DNA from: Aquidulcibacter sp.
Lineage (GTDB): Bacteria > Pseudomonadota > Alphaproteobacteria > Caulobacterales > Aquidulcibacteraceae
Direction of reading: 5' to 3'
Length of the DNA stretch: 58,905 bases
Assembly (NCBI GenBank): GCA_027532555.1
Contig: JAPZTJ010000010.1
Coordinates: 1 to 58,905, forward strand
Part shown: one piece after another, positions 51,468-58,905 of the stretch
Layout: every line of letters begins with the position of its first letter
How positions within the stretch are numbered: position 1 is the stretch's first letter
Made by a program: the position numbers and the translations under genes
Notes under the pieces: model-generated
What the model saw: only the letters and a program-made list of their open reading frames with translations
Databases searched by the model: none
Told to the model about the DNA's origin: nothing

Positions 51468-52730
51468 CTATTTTGCCAAAGTTGGGATAAGAATTTTACT
51501 TGAAATTGCGTCTGCCAGTTTTGATACCAATTGGGAGTTTCCTTCCGTCAATGTTCCACCAACCATGAAGCCGGGCCAGTCCTTTATTTTAATCCACCCG
51601 TCAGCCTGACCGTCCAAATCCGTACCCGTCATGTTCGGGTTTCCGAAGAAGACTAGCAACTTACGGTTTTGGTCGATAACTTTTGGATCATCCCATTTAG
51701 CACGAAGCGCGTCATAGGTCCGGGGCATCTTCGTGGTCGAAGGATAGTCAGGATTTTTCAAGCTCACCGAGTAACTTGGCCTGTGTGCGGTTATATCTGT
51801 CCAGACCGCTATTACCGGATAGACAGCCTGTAGGGGCTTGCTGCCACCCTCGGGAAGGTCGCCTACCTTCGCCCAAGCCGAATCCATCGATTCATTAACA
51901 CACTCTAGCCCCGATTCGGGCAGATCCCAACCACCACTGGCCTTCTCGGGGTTCACATAATCGCTGAACTTCGTCCTGTCATTGGGAAGATTAAAGAATG
52001 CGGAGGATTTCATCGGTGGATTGTCGCCAACCGCCTTCCAGTAGTCAGGATGGGAAGAGTTAATCGTTATCCATTTAGTGCCATCAAACCATGATGCAGG
52101 GTTAGTTCCCGTTAAGTTTTGTCCGCCGAAATCTCGGAAATAGATGACTCGCACGCGCATGGCATCAAAGGCCTTAATGCCGCGCTTTTCCAATTCGGCA
52201 TTGAGGTTCGTCTCTAGATTAAGCGCATTGGTCTTGACGGCGTTCAATGTCGGCGTCATTGACCCTGTCGCGTCAATACACATCACGATGTCTAATTGCC
52301 GGATCTCCGGTCGCGCAATAGCTGCAGTAGCTTGCACGCGCGACGTAAAGTAGGATATTCCAACAAGTGAAGCAAAACGCGTCGGAATACTCAGATCTGC
52401 TTGGCCTTCCATATTTGCCTTATCAGCGGTCATCTTGAATTCTTTGCCTGTCACCATCGCACTCTCTTCAGGTGTTAGGTTCGCTGCAAAATGACGCTCT
52501 GCAATCTGCACCCGTTCGCCATCCGCATCGTCCAATCTGGCTGCAGCTAAAGTCGCCGCATCGACGGCCAATTGAAACTTGGTCTCCAACTTTGACTTTT
52601 CCGTATAATCCACTGTCATGCCTACTAGGAGCAAACCGCTGAGGGCAAAAAGAGCAAAAGCAATTGCTAGCGAACCCCGACTATCTGTTCTAAGCAGTCT
52701 CAAAAATCTTACAAATTTAAAGCTTTCCAT
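51468..52730 (-). CDS. TadG-like protein with von Willebrand factor A domain
   Basis: This 420-residue protein has DSRGSLAIAFALFALSGLLL (residues about 16-35), the TadE/TadG-type membrane anchor, then AVDAATLAAARL typical of TadG. A vWA domain begins at about residue 145 with the metal site DIVMCIDATGSM. TadG proteins assist Flp-pilus assembly or act as surface adhesins. No other tad gene is present, so it is an orphan. It follows the alpha/beta hydrolase on the same strand (46-bp gap) and may be co-transcribed with the sulfatase. Confidence 0.82.
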   Translation of the reverse strand: MESFKFVRFLRLLRTDSRGSLAIAFALFALSGLLLVGMTVDYTEKSKLETKFQLAVDAATLAAARLDDADGERVQIAERHFAANLTPEESAMVTGKEFKMTADKANMEGQADLSIPTRFASLVGISYFTSRVQATAAIARPEIRQLDIVMCIDATGSMTPTLNAVKTNALNLETNLNAELEKRGIKAFDAMRVRVIYFRDFGGQNLTGTNPASWFDGTKWITINSSHPDYWKAVGDNPPMKSSAFFNLPNDRTKFSDYVNPEKASGGWDLPESGLECVNESMDSAWAKVGDLPEGGSKPLQAVYPVIAVWTDITAHRPSYSVSLKNPDYPSTTKMPRTYDALRAKWDDPKVIDQNRKLLVFFGNPNMTGTDLDGQADGWIKIKDWPGFMVGGTLTEGNSQLVSKLADAISSKILIPTLAK

Positions 52731-52776
52731 TTCAAGATGCTCCGTTTTTGGCTGTCCTGATCCATCGCTTCAGACC

Positions 52777-53682
52777 TTAATGGTCCCGATCTAGCTTTGC
52801 TTTTGGTTGAGAAATCTGACTTGAGAATTCGATAACTGCACGTGCAACTGCAGCGGGTTGTTCGGGCAGGAGCGCGTGGCCCGCGCGATCGATTTGGACA
52901 ATCTGAACGCGTCCTGGTGCCGCTTCTCGCACTGCATCTGCGTTTTCTGGAGGTGCCAGGACGTCCTGTAACGGTTGCACGACGAGGATTGATGCCCGTC
53001 CTGCCCCCCACCATTTGTCCACGGACGTGCGTTGGCTCGCGTTTATTTGTGCCTCGGCCACGTCACGCCGCCAACCATCCCGCCAAGCGGTTGGCTCATT
53101 ACCAGGCGCGAAAAATGCTCGGGCAACATGACCCATGCGCTCTGCCTCGGGCAAGGAAAGATCGAATGACGCCAGCAGAGATTGCTCTATATGCGGGGCC
53201 ATCGCGACCTTCCCGCCGGCTGCCAGCAGGATGACAGCCTGCACCAGATCTGGCCTAAGGGCTGCGCTCATTCTTGCAACTCGATTGCCGAATGCGTGAC
53301 CAAGGACAATTACCGGTCGCTTGTCAGTGCTGCTCTCGATGACATCAGCAACATCATCTGCCAAATCGTTGAGCCGCACGTCTGCTGAGTAGGACGCGGA
53401 CCTCCCAAAGCCGCGGGGCTCGGGACATATCGCTCGAAATCCAGCATCTGCGACTGCGTTTGCAAGCAATCGGAAGTCACTGGCACCGCGGCCAAGGGAG
53501 GGAATCATGACAATTGCCGGAGCGTCACTGGGGCCAACGACAAGTACCTCAATGACGCCATTACGGCCATTGACGAGGGTTCTCTCTTCCAAGACTTGCC
53601 GCCGAATGGACCTGCATGCTCCAACCACAAGGAGCCCTCCAACGGCACTTCGACGGGAGAGGAGTTTCATATTCATCGCCAT
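52777..53682 (-). CDS. Alpha/beta-hydrolase-fold lipoprotein with Ala at the nucleophile position
   Basis: This 301-residue protein has an N-terminal Tat-like SRRSAVGG, then LLVVGAC, giving a lipobox at Cys23. The fold is clear: SLGRGASDFRLLANAV, CPEPRGFGRS, nucleophile elbow VLGHAFGNRVARM, QPLQDVLAPPENA (acid) and DRAGHALLPEQP (histidine). The elbow codon is GCA, so Ala130 replaces the usual Ser. It lies 3 bp after the sulfatase stop and is surely co-transcribed with it. It may be non-hydrolytic (binding protein) or use other chemistry; three closely spaced ATGs (53682, 53676, 53670) are possible starts. Confidence 0.8.
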   Translation of the reverse strand: MAMNMKLLSRRSAVGGLLVVGACRSIRRQVLEERTLVNGRNGVIEVLVVGPSDAPAIVMIPSLGRGASDFRLLANAVADAGFRAICPEPRGFGRSASYSADVRLNDLADDVADVIESSTDKRPVIVLGHAFGNRVARMSAALRPDLVQAVILLAAGGKVAMAPHIEQSLLASFDLSLPEAERMGHVARAFFAPGNEPTAWRDGWRRDVAEAQINASQRTSVDKWWGAGRASILVVQPLQDVLAPPENADAVREAAPGRVQIVQIDRAGHALLPEQPAAVARAVIEFSSQISQPKAKLDRDH

Positions 53683-53685
53683 CGC

Positions 53686-55299
53686 TCAATTGAACATCTC
53701 TACCCACATATTTTCGACTTCAGCGGCCACACCTCGTCGACTTGTCCATTGAGGCTCAATGTTCCCCGCATTCCACTGATCCCACTTTTGTAGAAGTTCC
53801 TTGACCTTTTCGGGATGACGTTCCGCCAGATTGAACTTTTCACCGGGGTCGACCTCCAGATCGTAGAGAAGCGTCCATTGTCCTAGCGCAGACACGACGG
53901 CCGGCACCCCGTCAGGCCTCATCGATCTGGAGAGATCGTCAGTCGCCCGATTGGCCGGTGCACCGCCAACCGGTGCCGAACGATTAACAACCACCAATTT
54001 CCAACGTCCTTCGCGGACGATTCGAGTGGGTCCCATGCGCCAGAATAGTGCCCGACTTGAATGCGCCGCAGGATCCAGAACCAGACTAACGAGGTTACGC
54101 CCCTCTGCGCCCGGATGGGCAACGCCGGCTGCAGCCGCAGCAGTTGCGGCAATATCCAATGCGCTGACAGGATTAGAGTAGACACCTGGAGCTATTGATC
54201 GTGGCCAGGATACAAGAAAAGGCACCCTAATGCCCCCATCCCAAGGGTAGCCCTTCCAAGCTTGGAGTGGCGCATTGGAGCAAGCACCGCCAATATAGCT
54301 TGGGCAACCGTTGTCACTCAAAAAGACAATCAATGTATTGTCATAGGTACCAGTTGTCTTCAGGTGCCGAACTAATTTCCCAATCCCATCATCCATTGCA
54401 GTAAGCATCGCTGCATACACCCGATGGTAATTTGTAGGCTTCTCGCCGACCCGCGATAAATAATGCGCCGGTGCCTGCAGCGGTGTATGCGGTGCAGTAT
54501 ATGCCAGATATAGGAAAAATGGCTTCTCGGAACGACGATCTACAAACTCAATGGCCTTGTCAGTGAAGACGTCCGTTACATAGGCATCGGGCTCCACACG
54601 GGTTCGGCCATCGAAAATTGGTAAGCGATCGCGTGTAATGAGTTTGTCTTCGGCTGTCTCAACATGGAGGTCGTTTGGCCCAATCGCGGTCAAATAAGGC
54701 GTTGCTCCCCCAAGAACCCCGTAAAAACTATCAAAGCCGCGATCGAGCGGGGTATAACCTTCTGTTTGGCCCAAGTGCCATTTTCCCACAATGCCTGTTC
54801 GGTAACCAGCGCCCTTTAGAGTTTGGGCGATCGTGGTTTCTTGAAGCGACATGCCACGCTGAGTATCGCGACCCGCTGGATTAAACTCAAAACCGAACCG
54901 GGTTTGCTGACGACCGATCATGAGTCCTGCCCGTGAAGGTGCGCAAACTGCTGCCGTGGCATAGCCATGTGTCATACGGACACCCGAAGTCGCGAGGGCA
55001 TCTATGTTTGGAGTTGGGATCCGACCCCCGTTTGCACCGATGTCGCCGTACCCAAGATCATCGGCGACGATAACAATTATATTGGGCTTGCCCGAGGACT
55101 TTGACATGGCCGCCGACATTGCCAAAGTCGTCTGTGGCAATTCATCACCAACCGCTTGAGACCGACAAGCCGATAGCGATAGCGTAATTCCAAATGTGCA
55201 TGCAATTCCCAATGCGACCCGTAAAGATTTGATCGTTTTCCTGGTCCACTCTCTTGCATATGCATGGTGCCGACGGGTTGAGTCGAAGTTAAAAATCAT
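53686..55299 (-). CDS. Sulfatase (arylsulfatase-type), lipoprotein
   Basis: This 537-residue protein has lipobox SLSAC with Cys45. NIIVIVADDLGYGDIGANGG supplies the metal-binding Asp pair. AAVCAPSRAGLMIGR contains C-x-P-S-R at 119-123, whose Cys is converted to formylglycine. GKWHLGQTEG, PHTPLQAP and LSDNGCPSYIGG complete the active site. It hydrolyses a sulfate ester, probably facing the periplasm or outer surface. The start ATG 55299 lies well before the hydrophobic core of the signal. It is divergent from a second sulfatase. No formylglycine-generating enzyme is encoded in the window. Confidence 0.93.
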   Translation of the reverse strand: MIFNFDSTRRHHAYAREWTRKTIKSLRVALGIACTFGITLSLSACRSQAVGDELPQTTLAMSAAMSKSSGKPNIIVIVADDLGYGDIGANGGRIPTPNIDALATSGVRMTHGYATAAVCAPSRAGLMIGRQQTRFGFEFNPAGRDTQRGMSLQETTIAQTLKGAGYRTGIVGKWHLGQTEGYTPLDRGFDSFYGVLGGATPYLTAIGPNDLHVETAEDKLITRDRLPIFDGRTRVEPDAYVTDVFTDKAIEFVDRRSEKPFFLYLAYTAPHTPLQAPAHYLSRVGEKPTNYHRVYAAMLTAMDDGIGKLVRHLKTTGTYDNTLIVFLSDNGCPSYIGGACSNAPLQAWKGYPWDGGIRVPFLVSWPRSIAPGVYSNPVSALDIAATAAAAAGVAHPGAEGRNLVSLVLDPAAHSSRALFWRMGPTRIVREGRWKLVVVNRSAPVGGAPANRATDDLSRSMRPDGVPAVVSALGQWTLLYDLEVDPGEKFNLAERHPEKVKELLQKWDQWNAGNIEPQWTSRRGVAAEVENMWVEMFN

Positions 55300-55636
55300 G
55301 ACGATTCATCCGGTTATGAGTTCAGGAGATATTCTTCGGTCGAAGGACAGTCTGCCGGCCGATGTGAACGGTTCCGATCGATGGGGCTCCGGCCAACCGC
55401 AAGTCAAACCGCCAGCGCCCCCGCGAAAACAAGGCCAGCCAAAAGGCTTCAAGAACGGCATAGTCTTCTTTCCACTAATTCCTTTGCGAAATTCCCAGCT
55501 GAGAACTGGGAGCTACGGCTGTTACCAATGCTGAATAACCTCGCCCCTAACGACAGCGTAACGGTAAAGTGTCGACAATCTATGTTGCATATGTCATCAT
55601 ATTATGTCAAGTGGATGGTCAAAGCTGGGGTACTTC
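55300..55636. other. Divergent promoter region between two sulfatase genes
   Basis: No gene is seen in these 337 bases. The plus-strand side has the palindrome TGTCGACA (55570-55577) followed by two direct copies of TATGTC inside CATATGTCATC and ATTATGTCAA (55589-55610), just ahead of the plus-strand sulfatase. A CCCAG/CTGGG inverted repeat lies near 55494-55510. Confidence 0.45.
55570..55577. promoter_or_regulatory. GntR operator candidate (TGTCGACA)
   Basis: This 8-bp palindrome, 9 bases with the preceding G, is identical to that upstream of the DmdC-like gene. It lies 60 bp before the sulfatase start, a typical operator distance. Confidence 0.35.
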
Positions 55637-57115
55637 ATGGGAATTCGAAAAACTATCGCCGCTATCGCTTGCATCCTCTTTGCTTCCGGTTGCGCAAGCC
55701 AACAAATCAAGCTTGGTGCCGCGCCGGAGACCCAATCATCTCGCAAGCCAAACATAATCCTCATAGTCGCTGATGATCTTTCGCAATTGGATTTGTCCAC
55801 TTATGGCCGGTCCCCAAAAAGCATTCCCACCCCTAATTTAGACCGGTTGGCCAAGCGTGGAGTCACATTCAAGCGCGGCTATTCAACAGCATCAGTTTGC
55901 AGCCCATCCCGCGCGGCTTTGATGACGGGGCAATATCAACAGCGCCACGGATTTGAGTTTCTGACACCGGAAGGACCCGATGGTGGGGGGCACGGACTTG
56001 CCGCTAGCCAACGGGTCTTCGCTCAAGATCTCCAAACTGGAGGCTATCGCACCGCAATGATCGGTAAGTGGCATTTGGGTTCAACGAAGGATCGCATTCC
56101 AACATCTCGTGGATTTGATCAATTCTTCGGATTTCTTTCTGGCGAGACCGCTTACGCCGATGAGAAATCGGAAGGCCTTATCAGTGTAACAGCGCCCTAT
56201 GTTGGCAAGCGAAGCTTCGCCAGAAATGCAGATTGGATCAAGCTCTTTTCCGACTTTGCGGATGACGCCAATCCTCCAAAGATCGAGAATGATGAGGCAA
56301 GTTACCTGACCGATCTGTTAACACACAAGGCGGTTGAGTTTATCCGATCTTCCGGAACAGAGCCCTACTTCCTGTACCTCGCGCATTTGGCACCCCACTC
56401 GCCATACCAGGCACTCGAAACGGACGTTTCCCGCTTCTCACACATCAAGGACCCACTTGAGCGCACCTATGCAGCGATGATTTCCTCTCTCGATCGCAGT
56501 GTAGGAATTGTACTTAATGCGGTGGAAGCTTCCGGCGCGGCCGAAGACACACTCATCATTTTCACAGCTGATAATGGAGCGGCAACCTACATGGGTGTCT
56601 CTGACTGTGAAACGCTTGCCGGGGGAAAACTGAGCTACTTTGAAGGCGGTGCAAGGGTCCCTCTAATTGTTAGCTGGCCGCGGCGTTGGCCAAGTGGAAC
56701 AAATGATAGCCGCAATGTCTCTCAGCTTGATCTTGCTCCAACGATATTGGCTGCCGCAAAAATCGAAGCAGCAAATGCTTTTGATGGAAGAGACCTCACA
56801 CCGCTTATGGTGCCCGCGCGGTTAGCTGAGGCAGTCCACGAGACACTTTTCTGGCGCACCGGGTCGGAATATGCGGTGCTTTCAGGGGACCTTAAGCTCC
56901 TCTCAAATACTCGCCAAGGTGCCTTTCCTTGGCTCTTCGACCTAGCCTCAGATCCTCGCGAAACCAGAAGCCTGACCTTTGAAAGGCGATCTGAGGTAGC
57001 AGACTTACAACAACGCTATCAAGACTGGGCCAAATCTATGAAGCCACCGGCTTGGCCGGCGAAACAGGTAGTGCAGGTGTTTCAATGTGGAAGGATTTCA
57101 TTTCATGAACAATGA
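55637..57115 (+). CDS. Sulfatase, lipoprotein
   Basis: This protein has about 492 residues from the ATG at 55637 (the frame opens at 55604). Its short signal ends in lipobox FASGC, Cys19. [19 protein letters not shown] gives the metal Asp pair, and [16 protein letters not shown] holds C-S-P-S-R at 88-92 (formylglycine site). [19 protein letters not shown] and [12 protein letters not shown] follow. It resembles the neighbouring sulfatase but is clearly diverged, so the pair may act on different positions or on successive intermediates. The downstream acyl-CoA dehydrogenase overlaps its end by 11 bp, tying desulfation to acyl-CoA metabolism. Confidence 0.93.
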   Translation: MGIRKTIAAIACILFASGCASQQIKLGAAPETQSSRKPNIILIVADDLSQLDLSTYGRSPKSIPTPNLDRLAKRGVTFKRGYSTASVCSPSRAALMTGQYQQRHGFEFLTPEGPDGGGHGLAASQRVFAQDLQTGGYRTAMIGKWHLGSTKDRIPTSRGFDQFFGFLSGETAYADEKSEGLISVTAPYVGKRSFARNADWIKLFSDFADDANPPKIENDEASYLTDLLTHKAVEFIRSSGTEPYFLYLAHLAPHSPYQALETDVSRFSHIKDPLERTYAAMISSLDRSVGIVLNAVEASGAAEDTLIIFTADNGAATYMGVSDCETLAGGKLSYFEGGARVPLIVSWPRRWPSGTNDSRNVSQLDLAPTILAAAKIEAANAFDGRDLTPLMVPARLAEAVHETLFWRTGSEYAVLSGDLKLLSNTRQGAFPWLFDLASDPRETRSLTFERRSEVADLQQRYQDWAKSMKPPAWPAKQVVQVFQCGRISFHEQ

Positions 57116-58334
57116 TCAAGCCTCTAGCCTATTTCCATTCTCGAGCCATGGAATTGAGACGCTAGCAAAGGTGAAGACCTTCATGCGCAAACATGTCGTG
57201 CCTGCCGAAGCAATATTTGATGAGCAGGTAAAGGATGCTCGTACACCCTGGCTAACGCCACCGATTCTTGATGAGCTAAAGGCCAAAGCTCGCAAAATGG
57301 GGCTTTGGAATATGTTTTTGCCCGAACTCCACCCGGGACCGCCGCTGAGCAACCTAGATTATGCACCAATTGCTGAGGAAATGGGCCGGATTGTGTGGGC
57401 AAGCGAGGTCTTTAACTGCAACGCTCCAGATACGGGTAACATGGAGGTTCTTGAGAAGTACGGGACGCCCACCCAAAAGGATCGCTGGCTCCGCCCGCTC
57501 GCTGATGCTAAGATCAGATCCTGTTTTGCTATGACTGAACCACAAGTCGCTTCTTCAGATGCCACAAATATTGAGACTCAAATCAGTCGTGAAGACGACC
57601 ATTATGTCATTAACGGCCGAAAGTGGTGGATAACCGGCGCTCTCAATCCACGGTGTGAATTCGCGATCTTGATGGGGAAAACTGATCCCTTTGGACCAAA
57701 GCACCGACAGCAGTCTATGATTATCGTTTCTCTGAACACACCCGGTGTCAAGATTATGCGTCCTCTTAGAACCTTCGGGTTTGACGAACCATCACATGGA
57801 CATGCTGAATTGGTCTTTGATAATGTAAAGGTGCCTTTGGAAAACATCCTACTTGGCGAGGGGCGTGGGTTCGAGATTTCTCAAGGTCGTCTTGGACCTG
57901 GACGAATTCATCATTGCATGCGCCTAATTGGACTTGCGTCTCGAGCTCTGGAGGCTATGTGTGCCCGGGCTTCGTCTAGACGCACTTTTGATCGCGCTAT
58001 TGGTGATCACGGCGTGGTCCGTCGTTGGATCGCGCAATCACGTATCGAGATTGATCAGGCACGGTTGCTTGTTTTGCAAGCTGCACTGCGGATCGATCAG
58101 GTAGGGGCCAAGGGTGCACGCAAGGATATTGCTATGATCAAACTGGCCGTGCCACAAATGGCCCAGACTGTCATTGATCGGGCGATCCAAGTTTTCGGCG
58201 GTGCCGGCCTTTGCGATGATCACTTCCTCGCCTATGCCTTTACGGGCGCGCGGATTCTCCGAATTGCTGACGGCCCAGATGAAGTCCATGCGGAGACGAT
58301 TGCACGGTTGGAACTGAAGGCTCAGACCGGGTAA
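57105..58334 (+). CDS. Acyl-CoA dehydrogenase, ACAD10/11-like
   Basis: This protein has about 409 residues. The ATG at 57105 lies inside the end of the sulfatase gene (11-bp overlap) with GGAAGGA upstream. Motifs: [34 protein letters not shown] (FAD), [34 protein letters not shown], and [12 protein letters not shown]. The C-terminal [19 protein letters not shown] replaces the YEGT loop, as in the ACAD10/11-like group that prefers bulky, 4-hydroxy or branched acyl chains. It introduces the 2,3-double bond in an unknown acyl-CoA. Coupled translation with a sulfatase is unusual. Confidence 0.9.
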   Translation: MNNDQASSLFPFSSHGIETLAKVKTFMRKHVVPAEAIFDEQVKDARTPWLTPPILDELKAKARKMGLWNMFLPELHPGPPLSNLDYAPIAEEMGRIVWASEVFNCNAPDTGNMEVLEKYGTPTQKDRWLRPLADAKIRSCFAMTEPQVASSDATNIETQISREDDHYVINGRKWWITGALNPRCEFAILMGKTDPFGPKHRQQSMIIVSLNTPGVKIMRPLRTFGFDEPSHGHAELVFDNVKVPLENILLGEGRGFEISQGRLGPGRIHHCMRLIGLASRALEAMCARASSRRTFDRAIGDHGVVRRWIAQSRIEIDQARLLVLQAALRIDQVGAKGARKDIAMIKLAVPQMAQTVIDRAIQVFGGAGLCDDHFLAYAFTGARILRIADGPDEVHAETIARLELKAQTG

Positions 58335-58475
58335 ACCGTTTGGGCGTGGCTCCCTGAAATCGTGCAACGGTGAGTTACGGCAAAGCTCTAATTCCCAATG
58401 GTCCAAATTTCAGGTGGCAGAGCAGCCTACGCGAACGGCTCCCCCTAACCCAGGGGCATGTTATGGATTGGTCGG

Positions 58476-58905
58476 TTAGAAGGTTTTCTCGATTTGAAGC
58501 GCGAAAATTGGGCTGCTGGTGCGATCGCGAAACTCGGCGCTACTGATTGGTGCAATGCCGCGCAGTCCCATATAGCGGGTCAGTTCGCGATCAACGCGGC
58601 GGCCGAACAACTCGTTGACCTCGATGCGCATCTTGCTCGCTGATCCTACGGCCCATTCGGCAAAGATCGAAAAGTCCGGCCCACTTTTGAACTCGCTTTT
58701 CGACTGGCTGCGGAAAAATCGATAGGGCGGGTCATATCTGACTGCCGCGCCATAGCTGACGCGTGGGTTGATGATTTGACGATAGTTGATCGTCGTACCG
58801 GCGAACTCGGCATTTTGTAATTGCCGCGTCGCGCCATTGAACGGATCTTGCACCGAGGTTTCTCGCCAAGCTGCATCCACTGTCAGTTCTGCACCATCTA
58901 GCAAA
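58476..58905 (-). CDS. Probable TonB-dependent receptor, C-terminal part (runs off right edge)
   Basis: About 143 residues are visible, open to the window end. The sequence alternates in beta-barrel fashion (TINYRQIINPRVSYGAAVRY; SKMRIEVNELFGRRVDREL) and ends LQIEKTF with the terminal Phe required for outer-membrane insertion. The segment resembles the barrel end of TonB receptors of the outer_membrane_beta-barrel type. The plug and signal peptide are outside the window. It is convergent with the acyl-CoA dehydrogenase. Confidence 0.55.
   Translation of the reverse strand, partial: LLDGAELTVDAAWRETSVQDPFNGATRQLQNAEFAGTTINYRQIINPRVSYGAAVRYDPPYRFFRSQSKSEFKSGPDFSIFAEWAVGSASKMRIEVNELFGRRVDRELTRYMGLRGIAPISSAEFRDRTSSPIFALQIEKTF

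Overview
The window comes from an alphaproteobacterium, most likely Caulobacterales or a close relative. The evidence is a MipZ division-site ATPase, the gene order murA - DUF2948 - hisD - UPF0262 - low-molecular-weight phosphatase, a DUF1489 gene, ispA/xseB/dxs grouping, leucine-catabolism (liu) carboxylase genes and abundant TonB-dependent receptors. Species cannot be named from the sequence alone.

Positions 1-131 are the end of an IS5-type insertion sequence that runs off the left edge. Positions 132-35531 look like stable core chromosome. In order: an acyl-CoA dehydrogenase; a DUF5009-like membrane acyltransferase; a minus-strand run GDPD - histone-deacetylase-like amidohydrolase - histidine phosphatase - xseB - ispA - dxs (isoprenoid precursor supply); an aldo/keto reductase; mipZ; an exported Pro/Ala-rich protein; panC; DUF1489; a sterol-desaturase-type hydroxylase; the methylcrotonyl-CoA carboxylase subunits with a methylglutaconyl-CoA hydratase (leucine degradation) and a DUF3667 membrane protein; a beta-barrel protein followed by a cNMP-binding patatin phospholipase that seems to be translated through a 14-codon leader; an M3 peptidase; a 47-codon acidic protein beside palindromic intergenic repeats and a structured gene-free stretch; the LMW-phosphatase/UPF0262/hisD/DUF2948/murA set; and a TonB receptor plus PhoD-type phosphatase pair preceded by a Pho-box-like repeat.

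A tRNA-Thr(GGT) at 35457-35531 marks an abrupt change. Everything to its right (35532-58905) is accessory: remnants of IS5 and IS66 elements, no housekeeping genes, and a concentration of catabolic and surface genes. These are an acyl-CoA ligase, a double-hotdog MaoC-like protein, a DUF1254/DUF1214 lipoprotein, GntR and TetR regulators, two unrelated acyl-CoA dehydrogenases, two secreted LpqC-type polyester/feruloyl-esterase-like hydrolases (one fused to an Ig-like domain and a serine beta-lactamase-type hydrolase, one carrying EF-hands), two lipoprotein sulfatases, an alpha/beta hydrolase whose nucleophile is Ala, and two TonB-dependent receptors (one cut by the window edge).

The island reads as a regulated pathway: extracytoplasmic sulfatases and esterases trim a sulfated and/or esterified substrate, TonB receptors import products, and the ligase, dehydrogenases and hotdog protein oxidise an acyl side chain as CoA thioesters. 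Two sets of shared palindromes support co-regulation: GATAC-N6-GTATC at the promoters of the ligase, the fusion esterase and (degenerate) the TetR/TonB-receptor intergenic, and TGTYGACA at the GntR gene, the DmdC-like dehydrogenase and one sulfatase. The substrate is not determined by the sequence.
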